Source of the DNA: Streptomyces sp. NRRL S-340
GTDB lineage: Bacteria; Actinomycetota; Actinomycetes; Streptomycetales; Streptomycetaceae
Assembly (NCBI RefSeq): GCF_000720185.1
Contig: NZ_JOIY01000001.1
Coordinates: 238,247 to 302,246 of the forward strand
Direction: 5' to 3'
DNA length: 64,000 bases
The notes beneath the pieces are model-generated. The model had not been told where the DNA came from and ran no database searches. It saw only the letters and a list, made by a program, of their open reading frames with translations. Of this stretch, positions 31,985 to 40,387 are shown piece by piece (within the stretch, counting starts at the first letter, position 1; each line of letters begins with the position of its first letter). The position numbers were made by a program, and so were the translations under genes.

Positions 31985-32058
31985 GCGGGTGTAGTTTAAT
32001 GGTAGAACATCAGCTTCCCAAGCTGAGAGCGCGAGTTCGATTCTCGTCACCCGCTCCA
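31985..32058 (+). tRNA. tRNA-Gly (anticodon CCC), also the island integration site
   Basis: The acceptor arms GCGGGTG/CACCCGC pair fully. The anticodon stem TCAGC/GCTGA frames loop TTCCCAA, giving anticodon CCC. The T arm is GCGAG-TTCGATT-CTCGT. Discriminator T 32055 is followed by an encoded CCA (32056-32058). A hairpin terminator follows. The 3' part is duplicated exactly at 47916-47959. Confidence 0.95.
32013..32056. repeat. attL: 44-bp direct repeat within the tRNA-Gly
   Basis: Identical to 47916-47959. It runs from the anticodon stem-loop through the discriminator and one base beyond, the usual crossover zone for tyrosine integrases. It marks the left border of the island. Confidence 0.93.
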
Positions 32059-32064
32059 TAAAGA

Positions 32065-32089
32065 AGGCCCAGGTCAGCGACCTGGGCCT
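32065..32089 (+). terminator. tRNA-Gly downstream hairpin (left copy)
   Basis: AGGCCCAGGTC pairs with GACCTGGGCCT around AGC. A related but not identical hairpin follows the right repeat at 47966-47992, suggesting the element brought its own copy. Confidence 0.8.
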
Positions 32090-32119
32090 CGTTTGCTGTC
32101 TAGTCCAATTCAAGGCTGG

Positions 32120-32137
32120 CGTGCCCTCCGCGTGCCC
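32120..32137. promoter_or_regulatory. Left integrase arm-type sites
   Basis: CGTGCCC at 32120-32126 and again at 32131-32137, exactly 11 bases apart, 64 bases inside the left repeat. The same pair with the same period occurs at 47790-47807. This is inferred to be the high-affinity integrase arm binding. Confidence 0.6.
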
Positions 32138-32329
32138 TAAGTCAGGCAGAGCGGTCACCCTGCGACGCACATGGGCCGCTCAGGACAACTCAAAAGTCCA
32201 GCCGTCTCAAGTGACGAGACACTTCGTGTGGTTTGCGTCACTATCACGGGTCATGCCCACGAAATCGCGTACGTAAATCAGCAGTTCAGGGCAGCCTGTG
32301 CAGACCCCATCCCATCCGTGTTCCTGTCC

Positions 32330-32670
32330 AGGTCGCCCTGTCCGGCGGCGCCGACCTGAACCTCGCCGTGGGCGACCTGGTGCGCGTGCGCCAGAACGAC
32401 TACCGCTCCCGCCGCGGCGAGGGCCCCGACGAACGGCTACCGGGCCGTGGTCACCGCGATCAGCGAGGACCACCGCGTCGAGATCACCTGGCGCGACACG
32501 AAAACAGGCGGGCACCTGTCGGCGTGATTCGGCCCGCAGGCCATCAGCTCCGGCGCCCTCTCCCTCGGCTACGCCATGACCGTCGCCGCCAGCAGGGGCT
32601 CACCAGCGAGGTGAGCCTGCTGTACGGGCACGGCGCGAACGCCTTCGCCGTCTTCCGGGGCCGCAAGATC
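32330..32670 (+). pseudogene. MobF-type relaxase/TraA remnant
   Basis: Conceptual pieces read in order LSGGADLNLAVGDLVRVRQND, NGYRAVVTAISEDHRVEITW, AISSGALSLGYAMTVAAS and LTSEVSLLYGHGANAF. They match the helicase half of actinobacterial TrwC/TraA relaxases, which nick and unwind DNA for conjugation. The pieces need at least two frame changes and pass one stop (TGA after LSA). Only ~110 residues remain of a protein of 1,000 or more. Confidence 0.7.
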
Positions 32671-33017
32671 AGGCCAAGCAGGACGACCGCCACTGACCCG
32701 CCCACCGCATTCAACACCTCCGGACCCACCAGCACTCCTATTCGTGACCGGCCGAAACCCAGCGCCCCGACTCTGCCCACTACAGGCACCGCGGGGCGGG
32801 AAGGGTGAACGCCGCATGAGATATCCAGTGTGGCGCTGGTCATGTTCCATGCCTGAACAAGGTTCGGCGCCCGGAAATACTTCAAGCCCGGCGCGGCCGT
32901 CCTCGCCGAGGCCACCAGCTTGCTCGCCTCCAGCGACAGTCGGCACTGAAGGGCGCACAGAGAAGCTCCGAAGACCTTCCCCCGGGGCTTCTCTGTGCAA
33001 GGACTGCTCTCCATCTG
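32671..33017. other. 347-base noncoding stretch inside the island
   Basis: No gene supported. It ends in the terminator hairpin at 32955-32998. Confidence 0.5.
32955..32998 (-). terminator. Hairpin after the dual-HTH regulator
   Basis: GCACAGAGAAGC pairs perfectly with GCTTCTCTGTGC around a 20-base loop, 20 bases past the minus-strand stop at 33018. Confidence 0.65.
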
Positions 33018-33932
33018 TCAGAAGAGCGCGCCGGGCTCCGGCTCCGGGTCCGGGAGGGTGAAGGCCAGCTGCCCCTGCTCGGGCCGTTCGGGGACGTTGC
33101 GTGACTGCCTCGGCCGCCACCGATTACGGTCCAGGGCCATATCCGTACGTTTCACTTCCACCGCGACTCGCTGGAGCATGCCGTTGCTCGACACGTACAT
33201 GTGGCCGTCGGCCCCATGGGGATCCCGGAGGTTCCGTATGTACCTCCGCTCATCCAAACCGGGCGGCTCCGCGTACTCCCCCAGCGCCACCAGGGCACGC
33301 ACGGTGGCTGACCCGGGCACATACTGAGCAGTGGCGGTACTCAGGGTGGAGAGGTCGTCCTGCTTCTCGTGCCGCCACGCGCGTGTCCAGGCAGCCTCCC
33401 AGTCCGGCCATTCCAGCTCCGGCACCTCGCAGGCCCTCAGATACGCCTGGAACTGCTGAAGGCCGTGTGGCATCGCCTGCTTGTTCACGATGCGGTGCGC
33501 ACTGCTGCGCGGCAGGGCGCCGTAGCCGCCGGCTCGCTGCTCCATGGTGCGATACGGCGGCGAGCCAGCCTTCCGGTACAGCTCCACCAGGGCCGCGCCC
33601 AGATCGACGAAGTCGCGGACGAACTCCGGACGCGGAGCGGGCCGGTCCCGGCCAGCCCGCGTAAGGCGGGTCGCCTCATACCGGGCCCGCTTCCACAGAA
33701 GTCGTGCTTCCTCGGGTGAGGCGTCGCACGCCCGGGCGTAGTTCAGCACGGTCTGCAGCTTCGGAACGATCTCCCCGGACGCGGCCCGCTGCAGCGTCGT
33801 GGCGTGGCAGCCGGCCCGCACCGACAGGGCCCGGTAGCCCTGCCGGGTGCGCCTCCGCTGTTCGCGCAACCACTCCTGCAGCTCGCGCAGCGCCTTATTG
33901 CTCGTGGTGAGCGGTCTCTCGGGACGGCACAT
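33018..33932 (-). CDS. Dual helix-turn-helix regulator
   Basis: 304 aa. An XRE-type HTH lies at ~10-75 (EWLREQRRRTRQGYRALSVRAGCHATTLQRAASG). A second HTH of the Streptomyces type lies at ~110-180 (VELYRKAGSPPYRTMEQRAGGYGALPRSSAHRIVNKQAMPHGLQQFQAYLRACEV, then WPDWEAAWTRAWRHE). The C-terminal ~100 residues have no recognised domain. It starts at ATG 33932, 11 bases after the small membrane protein ends, with a purine-rich site GAGGTGA. It is probably the island regulator. Confidence 0.75.
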   Translation of the reverse strand: MCRPERPLTTSNKALRELQEWLREQRRRTRQGYRALSVRAGCHATTLQRAASGEIVPKLQTVLNYARACDASPEEARLLWKRARYEATRLTRAGRDRPAPRPEFVRDFVDLGAALVELYRKAGSPPYRTMEQRAGGYGALPRSSAHRIVNKQAMPHGLQQFQAYLRACEVPELEWPDWEAAWTRAWRHEKQDDLSTLSTATAQYVPGSATVRALVALGEYAEPPGLDERRYIRNLRDPHGADGHMYVSSNGMLQRVAVEVKRTDMALDRNRWRPRQSRNVPERPEQGQLAFTLPDPEPEPGALF

Positions 33933-33943
33933 GCACCATCACC

Positions 33944-34210
33944 TCACGCAGCCGGGGCCAGCAGGGCGCGCAGAGCGGCGCGCAGGCCCCGGGTGGTCGT
34001 CCCGGTGACCAAAGCGACCAGGAGGACGGCGATCAGACCGGCGCCGAGAAGGAGCTGCAGCACGACGGGCAGCGCCATGCCGGCGAAGGTGACCAGGGCG
34101 GCGGCCATGGTGATGACCACGATGATGACGACGGCCTCGGCACCGCCGAGGCGCCGCTGGGGCGGGGTGCCGCTCTCCACACAGGAAACGGCGAAACGGG
34201 GCTTGGGCAC
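33944..34210 (-). CDS. 88-aa small membrane protein, possibly plasmid-spread (Spd) like
   Basis: MPKPRFAVSCVES is followed by a linker and two hydrophobic helices (AVVIIVVITMAAALVTFAGMALPVVLQLLL and GAGLIAVLLVALVTG), ending with basic and Ala-rich residues. Size and layout resemble Spd pock-spreading proteins of Streptomyces conjugative elements, but there is no diagnostic motif. First gene of a two-gene unit with the HTH regulator. Confidence 0.55.
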   Translation of the reverse strand: MPKPRFAVSCVESGTPPQRRLGGAEAVVIIVVITMAAALVTFAGMALPVVLQLLLGAGLIAVLLVALVTGTTTRGLRAALRALLAPAA

Positions 34211-34812
34211 AAGGGTCTCCCTGCTGTTCGGGTCCGGCGACCCGCGGCCGCCGGATACCTGCTACTGACTCCAACTAGGCGAACCACAGGGGCGGTTGCA
34301 GCCGCCCGCAGCGTGGTGCGTGGACAAGATGGTGGCAGCCTCAAGAGGCCGGAAGCCCCTCTCCCCGGTCTTTCGGCGGGGTTTGATGCACGGGCGCCCC
34401 AACGCATCTATAGATGCGTGACTGCGAAAACTGCGACGCAGAGTCAGCGTTCCGCCCCATGGGCAACGGTGACCTGCGGGTCCGCCGTCGCAACCAAGAC
34501 CGCAGAAGGCGTCAGCCCCTCGTGGTAGTGAACGAGTTGATGCATCCATGCCCCAATCGGGCTTGCGTCAGATTCGAGGCACTGCGACGATCCGCGCACT
34601 TGGGCTTGCACCGACTGGGGCGGGCCCTGCCCTGATTGCTGCTGACTCCAACCAAAGCCGAACAGGGACCTTACGGCCTCGCGTTGCAGCGCGACGCCGC
34701 CGGGAGCCGGTACCGCCTCTGGTACCGGCTCTCTGTGTGAGGTGGGAGCGCGTGTCGGTACGTGGCCTGGATCGAGCGCGGTCGGCTGTGACGCCAGCTG
34801 TACGATGACCGC
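34211..34812. other. 602-base noncoding stretch with a perfect palindrome and a hairpin
   Basis: No supported gene. It contains an 18-base perfect palindrome at 34402-34419 and a hairpin at 34704-34731 (GAGCCGGTACC with GGTACCGGCTC). It includes the promoter of the minus-strand pair at its left and of the pseudogene at its right. Confidence 0.5.
34402..34419. promoter_or_regulatory. 18-bp perfect palindrome (operator candidate)
   Basis: ACGCATCTATAGATGCGT is its own reverse complement with an AT-rich centre, unusual in this GC background. The length suits a GntR- or XRE-type dimer. It lies ~190 bases upstream of the small membrane protein/HTH unit, so autoregulation is possible. Confidence 0.5.
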
Positions 34813-35614
34813 GTGACAGCCCGCCGCGCCCTTGGTTCCGGCCCCCAGGTCGCGCACACCATCCGTGCCGCCCAAGCCGACTTGATCGACACCCTGCCCG
34901 GCGTCCACCTCCCGGACGTTGCCGAGCTGCGGGTTGAGAGCATTGCAGGCCGACCCAGTAGCACGCTTCGTCCATGCCTGCGACGGCATGCTGCACTGGC
35001 TGTTCCAGACGGGGCACGGCCGAGACGTCGTCGAGGTCATGGCCTTCGTTGAAGCACCAGGTTCGTACTTCGCGGGCGAATCCCTGTCCGTGGACGAGAT
35101 CCTCGGCGAGCTGGAGCACCTCAACCAGCGAGGGCTCGTCCGCCGCGCCTCCGAGGACCCGAGCGCCGCAAGTTCGATCAAGGCCACAGTCACCGGCTCG
35201 GGCACTGACTGCGTACTGTCCGGAGGAACCGTGAGCGACTGCCTGAGCCGCCAGCAGCGCGTCGGCGGCACCTACACCTTCAACAATCCTCCGGCATCGT
35301 GGCCGGCTCCCAGCAGAGCGTGGTGCAAAACAACAGCTTCGGCTTCGACGCCTCCGCCCTCGCCGAGTTCGCGGCCCTGGCACGCCAGCTCGCCCCCAAC
35401 GCTCAAAGCCTCGCCGGAACACGAGGAAGCCCTCATCCAGGACGCCGAGGTGCTGGAGCAAGCCGCCTCTGCCGAGCAGCCGGAGCCCGGACGCATCAGG
35501 GCCGCGTACCTGCGCGTGCAGGAGGCGCTGGGCGCGATCACGACCACGACAGCCGGCCTCACCGTGTTGGCGCAGCAGGGGCAGACGGCGTACCAAGCCG
35601 CGTTCGGCGGCTAA
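34813..35614 (+). pseudogene. Frameshifted gene of unknown function
   Basis: A GTG start (MTARRALGSGPQVAHTIRAAQADLIDTL) reads to ~34935, then coding continues in the next frame (LQADPVARFVHACDGMLHWLFQTGHGRDVVEVMAFVE...LGELEHLNQRGLVRRA). It shifts back near 35288 (SGIVAGSQQSVVQNNSFGFDASALAEFAALARQL) and again near 35410 (SPEHEEALIQDAEVLEQ...LTVLAQQGQTAYQAAFGG). The joined product of ~265 aa looks like one Streptomyces hypothetical protein. The alternating shifts are consistent with one-base indels, real or from sequencing. Confidence 0.6.
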
Positions 35615-35661
35615 ACCAACGCACGGGCTCCGAGGACTAAGCCGCTCGGAGCCCCGGCCCG

Positions 35662-36141
35662 CTACGCGTGGACCGCGTCCGGCAACACCTTCCGAAGCGC
35701 GCTGCCCACTGCGGGGCCAGCCTCTGACACCTGACGAAGATCAGCGCTTCGCAGGTAGCGATAGCTCTGCGGCGGATGGAAGGCCCCCGCAGCACGCAGT
35801 GCGCTGAGGGACACCGGCTCGTCGAAGGACACGGGATCCTCCAAGGTCAGACCGCTTGCCTGGGTGGCACCGTCCATGTAGGCGTCGTACTCTCGACGAG
35901 TGATCCCCGTCTGAGTCCGATGCGCCGACCAGACCTCCTTGGGAGAGCCCACACGGACCGATGCAATGCGCGCCATGCCCACCAGAGCCATGGTGGGCGC
36001 GGTCGCATACAGCAGAACCGGGGTTCCGGGTGGCGCGGCGACGCGCTGGCGGCGGACCTCCACCGTCTTGCTGCCGGCCAGGATCGCGGTGGCGAAGCGC
36101 GGGTGGACGGACAGCAGCATCGCGCGTTCCGGATCGTTCAC
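35662..36141 (-). CDS. ASCH/PUA-like domain protein
   Basis: 159 aa, GTG start overlapping the previous gene's TGA by 4 bases. ERAMLLSVHPRFATAILAGSKTVEVRRQRV is the first strand-helix of ASCH domains (G-x-K-x-x-E-x-R). GTPVLLYATAPTMALVGMARIASVRVGSP follows, with GITRREYDAYMDG after it. ASCH proteins bind RNA or modified nucleosides, and some hydrolyse N4-acetylcytidine. Coupling to a GNAT-PIN protein suggests an acetylation/RNA theme. The C-terminal ~40 residues are not assigned. Confidence 0.75.
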   Translation of the reverse strand: MNDPERAMLLSVHPRFATAILAGSKTVEVRRQRVAAPPGTPVLLYATAPTMALVGMARIASVRVGSPKEVWSAHRTQTGITRREYDAYMDGATQASGLTLEDPVSFDEPVSLSALRAAGAFHPPQSYRYLRSADLRQVSEAGPAVGSALRKVLPDAVHA

Positions 36142-38204
36142 GTCGTTCGGTGCCCCTCTTGGTAGACCGCCTGGAACAGCTCGCTATTGATCTTCGACAG
36201 CGAGATCAACAAGTTCGACGACCACGGTAGTCCCAGCCCCCTGGCCAGCGAGGTCAATCGCCGCAGCGTCACGGGCTTCGGGAAGATCTCGGTGTCCGAG
36301 AACCTCAGCGCCATGGCGCGACCGGAGGCGTCGGCGGCTTCTTGAACCTCGCCCCGACCGTATACGCCCAGGTGTTCGAATTTCGAGAAGAGGGCGTCGG
36401 GTGTGTCGATGAGCACCTCGTCGAGCCGTGAACTACCCACCACCATCTGGCCTTCACCTTGGGAGTTGCCATCGCTGACGTACCAGAGCAAGCGAGCCGG
36501 GATGCTCTCCCCGCGGCGGCCCGAGGAGCGGTAATAGACGTGCTCTCTACTGATGCCCAGGACGTCACTGCGCGGCATGAGCATGGCAGGCACGTTGAAC
36601 AGCTCAGTCGACCAGCGCGGCTTGATGGGCACCAGGAAGGACGGCAGCTCCGAATCGATGATCTTCGTCGGCCACCACGCACGCTCCACCACGGCTGCCA
36701 CCTCGGCGGGCATGCCAGCACGGAGCGAGGTCGTATCGACAGTCAGCTCGCGGGCGAGCCCGCCGGCCACAGCCTCCACCTCGGCTGCTGTCCCGCACAC
36801 GTTCACAAGGAGAGCGACGAGCCTGCCGTCATGCTCGAAGAACCCGTCGTCGCCAGCTGCGGATCTGGCCGCCTCGGAGGGATGCGGATCGCTGATACGG
36901 ATGATCTCCGCACCGCAGTCCCGGCCGAGTCGCTTGATCAGGAAGAGGAGCTGCCGGGCAAGAGTCTGTTCCAGTGGGCGGCCGGCTGTGCGGAGAACGG
37001 GGACGATGAGGGTTCGTCCGTCCAGTGCCCACGCATAGAGGGCGACCGGGCGTCCCTGGCCGTCCCGGAGCAGCTCGCGGTGCCAGGCGACCGAGCCTCC
37101 GTTCAGTGACCGCAGCCGTTCGGCGAAGGCCGATCCGTCGTCGCCACCCGACTGGTGGAAGAAGGCGACCAGTTCATCCTCCGCACCCGTTGCCACCTCT
37201 CCGGACCGGAACTCCGTCCCCATCAGATCGGCCGGTCGGTACACCTGTGCCTGCCGCAGTTCGTCCACGTGCAACGTCACGGTGGAGGGCGAGACGACTC
37301 GGACGCGGGCCACCTCCCAGGCCACGTCGCCCAGGCGGGACAGCAGTGGATCACGGGTGGCCAGGACTTGCAGACCGGCACAGGACGTCTCGGCCACGTA
37401 TCGCAGGCGGAGCCGAAGCTCAGCGTCGACGGTCAAGGCGGGCATGGCTTTGCTAGCGGCCTGGAGCAGTTCACGGCTTCGCTCAGCCACGGCCGCCGAG
37501 TCCGGGGAGAGCTTGCGCAAGCCAGTCAGCGCCGCTTGTTGGTGCTGCCGTTCTGCGGTATTCGGAAGGTCCCTGATCTCATGGACCAGCTGGGGCGTGT
37601 AAGCGAGCTCCACGAGATCCGCCATCCAGCCGGCGTCCAGCGCGCGGGACTCCTCAGCGCCGGCCGTATCAGCGAGTCCACGGAGATCGGCGAAGACTCC
37701 GTGATCAACCGTGACCACTAGGAGAGCGTCGCTCTCCATCTCCGTGAACAGGTCCGGATGGCCGAGGTCCAGCCACCAGCCGTCAAGGATCTCGCCGTCA
37801 CGGCCCCGCCCTCGCACCTCGCCATCCGGGACGAAGCCGAGGCTCCTCCACATCCCGCTCAGGTTGTAATCCCGCCGGCACTTTGCCTTGATCCCGAGTC
37901 GCTGTGGGTACCGCTCTTTGATGCCCTCCACCAGCCGACGGGCGATTCCCCGGCCGCGCTGTTCCTCCGCCACGCACAGGTGCGCGAGCCGAATACGCGC
38001 GCTCCTCTTCGGCAGTCCGAACAGCGCGTAGCCGAGCACCTCATCGGCTTCAACCGCAGCCAGAAGGCCGCCCTCTTCCGCTGCCTTCCGGTAAGCCGGG
38101 GGTTTGAGAAGCCCCAGCGTCTTCGTGTAGCGATCACCCAGGGCTATAGCCTTGTCGATCAGCTCGTCCTGCGCTGGCGAAACGGGCACCAACTTGATCG
38201 TCAT
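36138..38204 (-). CDS. GNAT acetyltransferase fused to PIN-like and PUA-like domains
   Basis: 688 aa from ATG 38204 (GGAGGGGGAG upstream). Residues ~1-150 are GNAT: RIRLAHLCVAEEQRGRGIARRLV is the acetyl-CoA loop, then YNLSGMWRSLGF. Residues ~158-330 look like a PIN nuclease: VTVDHGVFADL (Asp ~167), TPQLVHEI (Glu ~209), VLATRDPLLSRLGD and VRVVSPSTV. The C-terminal ~300 residues include ARLLWYVSDGNSQGEGQMVVGSSRLDEV and GRAMALRFSDTEIF, resembling PUA/EVE-type modules. It is translationally coupled to the ASCH gene. The combination suggests an RNA-targeting toxin or defence effector; no such function is shown. Confidence 0.65.
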   Translation of the reverse strand: MTIKLVPVSPAQDELIDKAIALGDRYTKTLGLLKPPAYRKAAEEGGLLAAVEADEVLGYALFGLPKRSARIRLAHLCVAEEQRGRGIARRLVEGIKERYPQRLGIKAKCRRDYNLSGMWRSLGFVPDGEVRGRGRDGEILDGWWLDLGHPDLFTEMESDALLVVTVDHGVFADLRGLADTAGAEESRALDAGWMADLVELAYTPQLVHEIRDLPNTAERQHQQAALTGLRKLSPDSAAVAERSRELLQAASKAMPALTVDAELRLRLRYVAETSCAGLQVLATRDPLLSRLGDVAWEVARVRVVSPSTVTLHVDELRQAQVYRPADLMGTEFRSGEVATGAEDELVAFFHQSGGDDGSAFAERLRSLNGGSVAWHRELLRDGQGRPVALYAWALDGRTLIVPVLRTAGRPLEQTLARQLLFLIKRLGRDCGAEIIRISDPHPSEAARSAAGDDGFFEHDGRLVALLVNVCGTAAEVEAVAGGLARELTVDTTSLRAGMPAEVAAVVERAWWPTKIIDSELPSFLVPIKPRWSTELFNVPAMLMPRSDVLGISREHVYYRSSGRRGESIPARLLWYVSDGNSQGEGQMVVGSSRLDEVLIDTPDALFSKFEHLGVYGRGEVQEAADASGRAMALRFSDTEIFPKPVTLRRLTSLARGLGLPWSSNLLISLSKINSELFQAVYQEGHRTT

Positions 38205-38342
38205 CGCTCCCCCTCCTGTTGGGCCGTACATCGCCGACCACAACCCCCTGTTCGCATACGCGGGAGAAGCTGATCTCATTCATGGCCGTCCATCAAGGGG
38301 GCACAAGGGGCGCACGGAACCCCAGGGACTATCAGGATGCCT

Positions 38343-39003
38343 TTACGCCTCCTTGGCTCCCGTCTGTTCGGCAGCGGACTCTCGCATTCGCTGCCGCACC
38401 TCGGCATCGATCCCCCGTGCCAGCCGCCGCTGATGCTTCACCGTCGAGTGCTGGTAGATCAGCTGGGCCCGTTCCGAGGACTGGCCGGCGCGGACCATGA
38501 GGTCCTTGAGCTTGGCGCCCGTGTCGGCGGCGAGGGTGTTGCCGGTGTGGCGGAGGTCGTAGAAGCGGAAGTTGGCGGGCATGCCGGCCTTCGTCCTGGC
38601 CTTGCGCCACTTGCGGCCGAAGGTCGAGCGGCGGAACGGGGCGCCCTTCTCGCCTACGAAAAGGAGGCCGTCCGGCTCCTTCTCCGCGAACCACCGAAGG
38701 TGCCGGCGCAGCTCCGGCAGCAGGAAGTCGGGCAGGTACACGGTGCGCTTGCCCGCGCGGGTCTTGGGGGCGCCGGTGACCCGCCTGCCGTTCGTCAACT
38801 CCGGTGCCGCTTGCGTGATCCGCAGGGAGCACTCGTCGAGATCGACGCTATGCCGGCGCAGTTCGGCCAGTTCCTCGGGGCGGAGGGAGGCGAAGGCGCC
38901 GAGCAGGACCATGAGCCTCCAGCGGGGACCCATGGCGTCGGCGAGGTCGAAGACCTGCTCCACGGTCGCGGTGGGGCGCTCGTCGGCCTCCTCTTTGCTG
39001 GCG
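38343..39003 (-). pseudogene. Tyrosine-recombinase integrase, N-terminal half missing
   Basis: The remaining ~220 residues hold the catalytic domain: FASLRPEELAELRR (first Arg), Lys in GAPKTRAGKRTVYLP, FYDLRHTGNTLAA (R-x-x-H region), GQSSERAQLIYQHST (Tyr in IYQHST). Homology begins near KEEADERPTATVEQVF and stops at ~39003, where a truncated glycosyltransferase of the other strand begins. The core-binding and arm-binding domains are gone, so it should be inactive. It lies mid-island instead of at an att end. Confidence 0.78.
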
Positions 39004-39494
39004 CGGCTGCCGCCCACGGCCGCAGGCTGTTCTTCACGGACGCCGACGTCGCCCTGCCCATGGAGGCGATCACTGCCGCGGCCACCGCCATGGACGGCGG
39101 CGCTGTCGGCGGCGCCATCCCGCCCCTGTACACCCCCAAGCGGCTCGGCACACGGCTGCTCTGCGCGTACTGGGACCACTACCGAGACACGCGCGGCGGC
39201 GCCCAAGGCGTCGCCCAGTTCGCCACCGCGGTCGCCTTCCAGGAGATCGGCGGATACCGCGACGACCTTTTCATGAGCGAGGACGTGGAGTTCTTCCACC
39301 GGCTGGCGGCCCACGGCCGTAGCGTGAACGCCCCGGTCGTGATCCTCGACGAGCTGCGCGTACGCCCCTCCACCCGCCGCTACGACCAGTGGTCCAGCCT
39401 CCGGATGCTGTGGTGGCAGAACCCCGTCACCGCACGGTTGCGGCTCAGCTCCCCTCGCATGTGGCGCCACTGGTACCAGAGCACCGTCCGATGA
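39003..39494 (+). pseudogene. Family 2 glycosyltransferase, 5' end missing
   Basis: About 160 residues from AAHGRRLFFTDADVALPM (the D-x-D metal/donor motif of GT2) through GGYRDDLFMSEDVEFFHRL (the E-D catalytic-base motif) to VRPSTRRYDQWSSLRMLWW. The N-terminal Rossmann half is absent and there is no start codon or ribosome site. It is joined to the broken integrase and followed with a 4-base overlap region by the PIG-L gene. Confidence 0.72.
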
Positions 39495-39508
39495 CCCCGG
39501 AGCCCACC

Positions 39509-40387
39509 ATGACCACGACGCTGCCCGTGCCGGACGCGGAAGGGATCTACACCTTCCCCAACGACCTCATGCACGCCCACCAGCGGTGGACCGAGCACCT
39601 GGCCGAGCGCCACCGGGCTCACGACCACCGGGTGATCGCACTCAGGTCCCCACACAGCGGAGATCGCTACTTCATCGAGAAACGGCGCCCGACCGGCCGC
39701 CCGGTGCTCGCCATCGAACCCCACCACGACGACTTCGTCCTGTCCGCCTCCGGCACCTTCCTGGCCCATCCCCGGCCGCTCACCGTGGCCACGGTGTTCA
39801 CCCGCTCCACCAGCGTCCACCCGGCCCTGGAGGACACCTACGTCACCGAAGCCGCCGTATCCGACCTGCGCAGCCGGGAAGGCGCCGCCGCGCTGGCCCC
39901 TTTCGCCGCCCATCGGATCGCCCTCGGCCACCAGGACGCAGCACCCCCGTACCGACCCTTCGATCCACAACGCCTGGACCGGATCACGGACGAGCTCCGA
40001 GAGATCAACGAAGCCCACCCCGATGCCGAACTCCTCGCCCCTGCAGCCGTCACCCGCCACCCCGACCACCTCCTCGTACACACGGCAGCAGTACGACTCG
40101 GATGCCGCTGGTTCTGGGAAGACCTCGCCTTCTGGCCCACCTACGCCCTGGCCAACTGCGACCAACACCTCTTCCAAGCACGCATCGGCCACGCCCTGGT
40201 AGCCGAGGCGACCGACATCACTGACGTCGTGCTCGACAAGGTCACGGTGCTGCACATGCACGGCTCGCAGATGCACCCGGTCCGCAAGATGTACCGGCCG
40301 ATCCGGCACGCGTGGACGACAGCGGCCAGCCTCCTGAGCCGCACCGGAGCCTTTGCCGAGCGCTTCTACCGGACGGAGTCGCCGTGA
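39509..40387 (+). CDS. PIG-L family LmbE-like deacetylase
   Basis: 292 aa. GRPVLAIEPHHDDFVLSASGTFL is the zinc-binding motif (H-x-D-D), and TRHPDHLLVHTAAVRLG is the second zinc site (H-P-D-H). Family members remove N-acetyl groups from sugar conjugates, as MshB does in mycothiol synthesis. I chose ATG 39509 (GGAG 6 bases upstream); ATG 39491 overlaps the preceding stop but lacks a ribosome site. It is followed by the kinase gene with GTGA overlap, so the set reads as one operon. Confidence 0.82.
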   Translation: MTTTLPVPDAEGIYTFPNDLMHAHQRWTEHLAERHRAHDHRVIALRSPHSGDRYFIEKRRPTGRPVLAIEPHHDDFVLSASGTFLAHPRPLTVATVFTRSTSVHPALEDTYVTEAAVSDLRSREGAAALAPFAAHRIALGHQDAAPPYRPFDPQRLDRITDELREINEAHPDAELLAPAAVTRHPDHLLVHTAAVRLGCRWFWEDLAFWPTYALANCDQHLFQARIGHALVAEATDITDVVLDKVTVLHMHGSQMHPVRKMYRPIRHAWTTAASLLSRTGAFAERFYRTESP

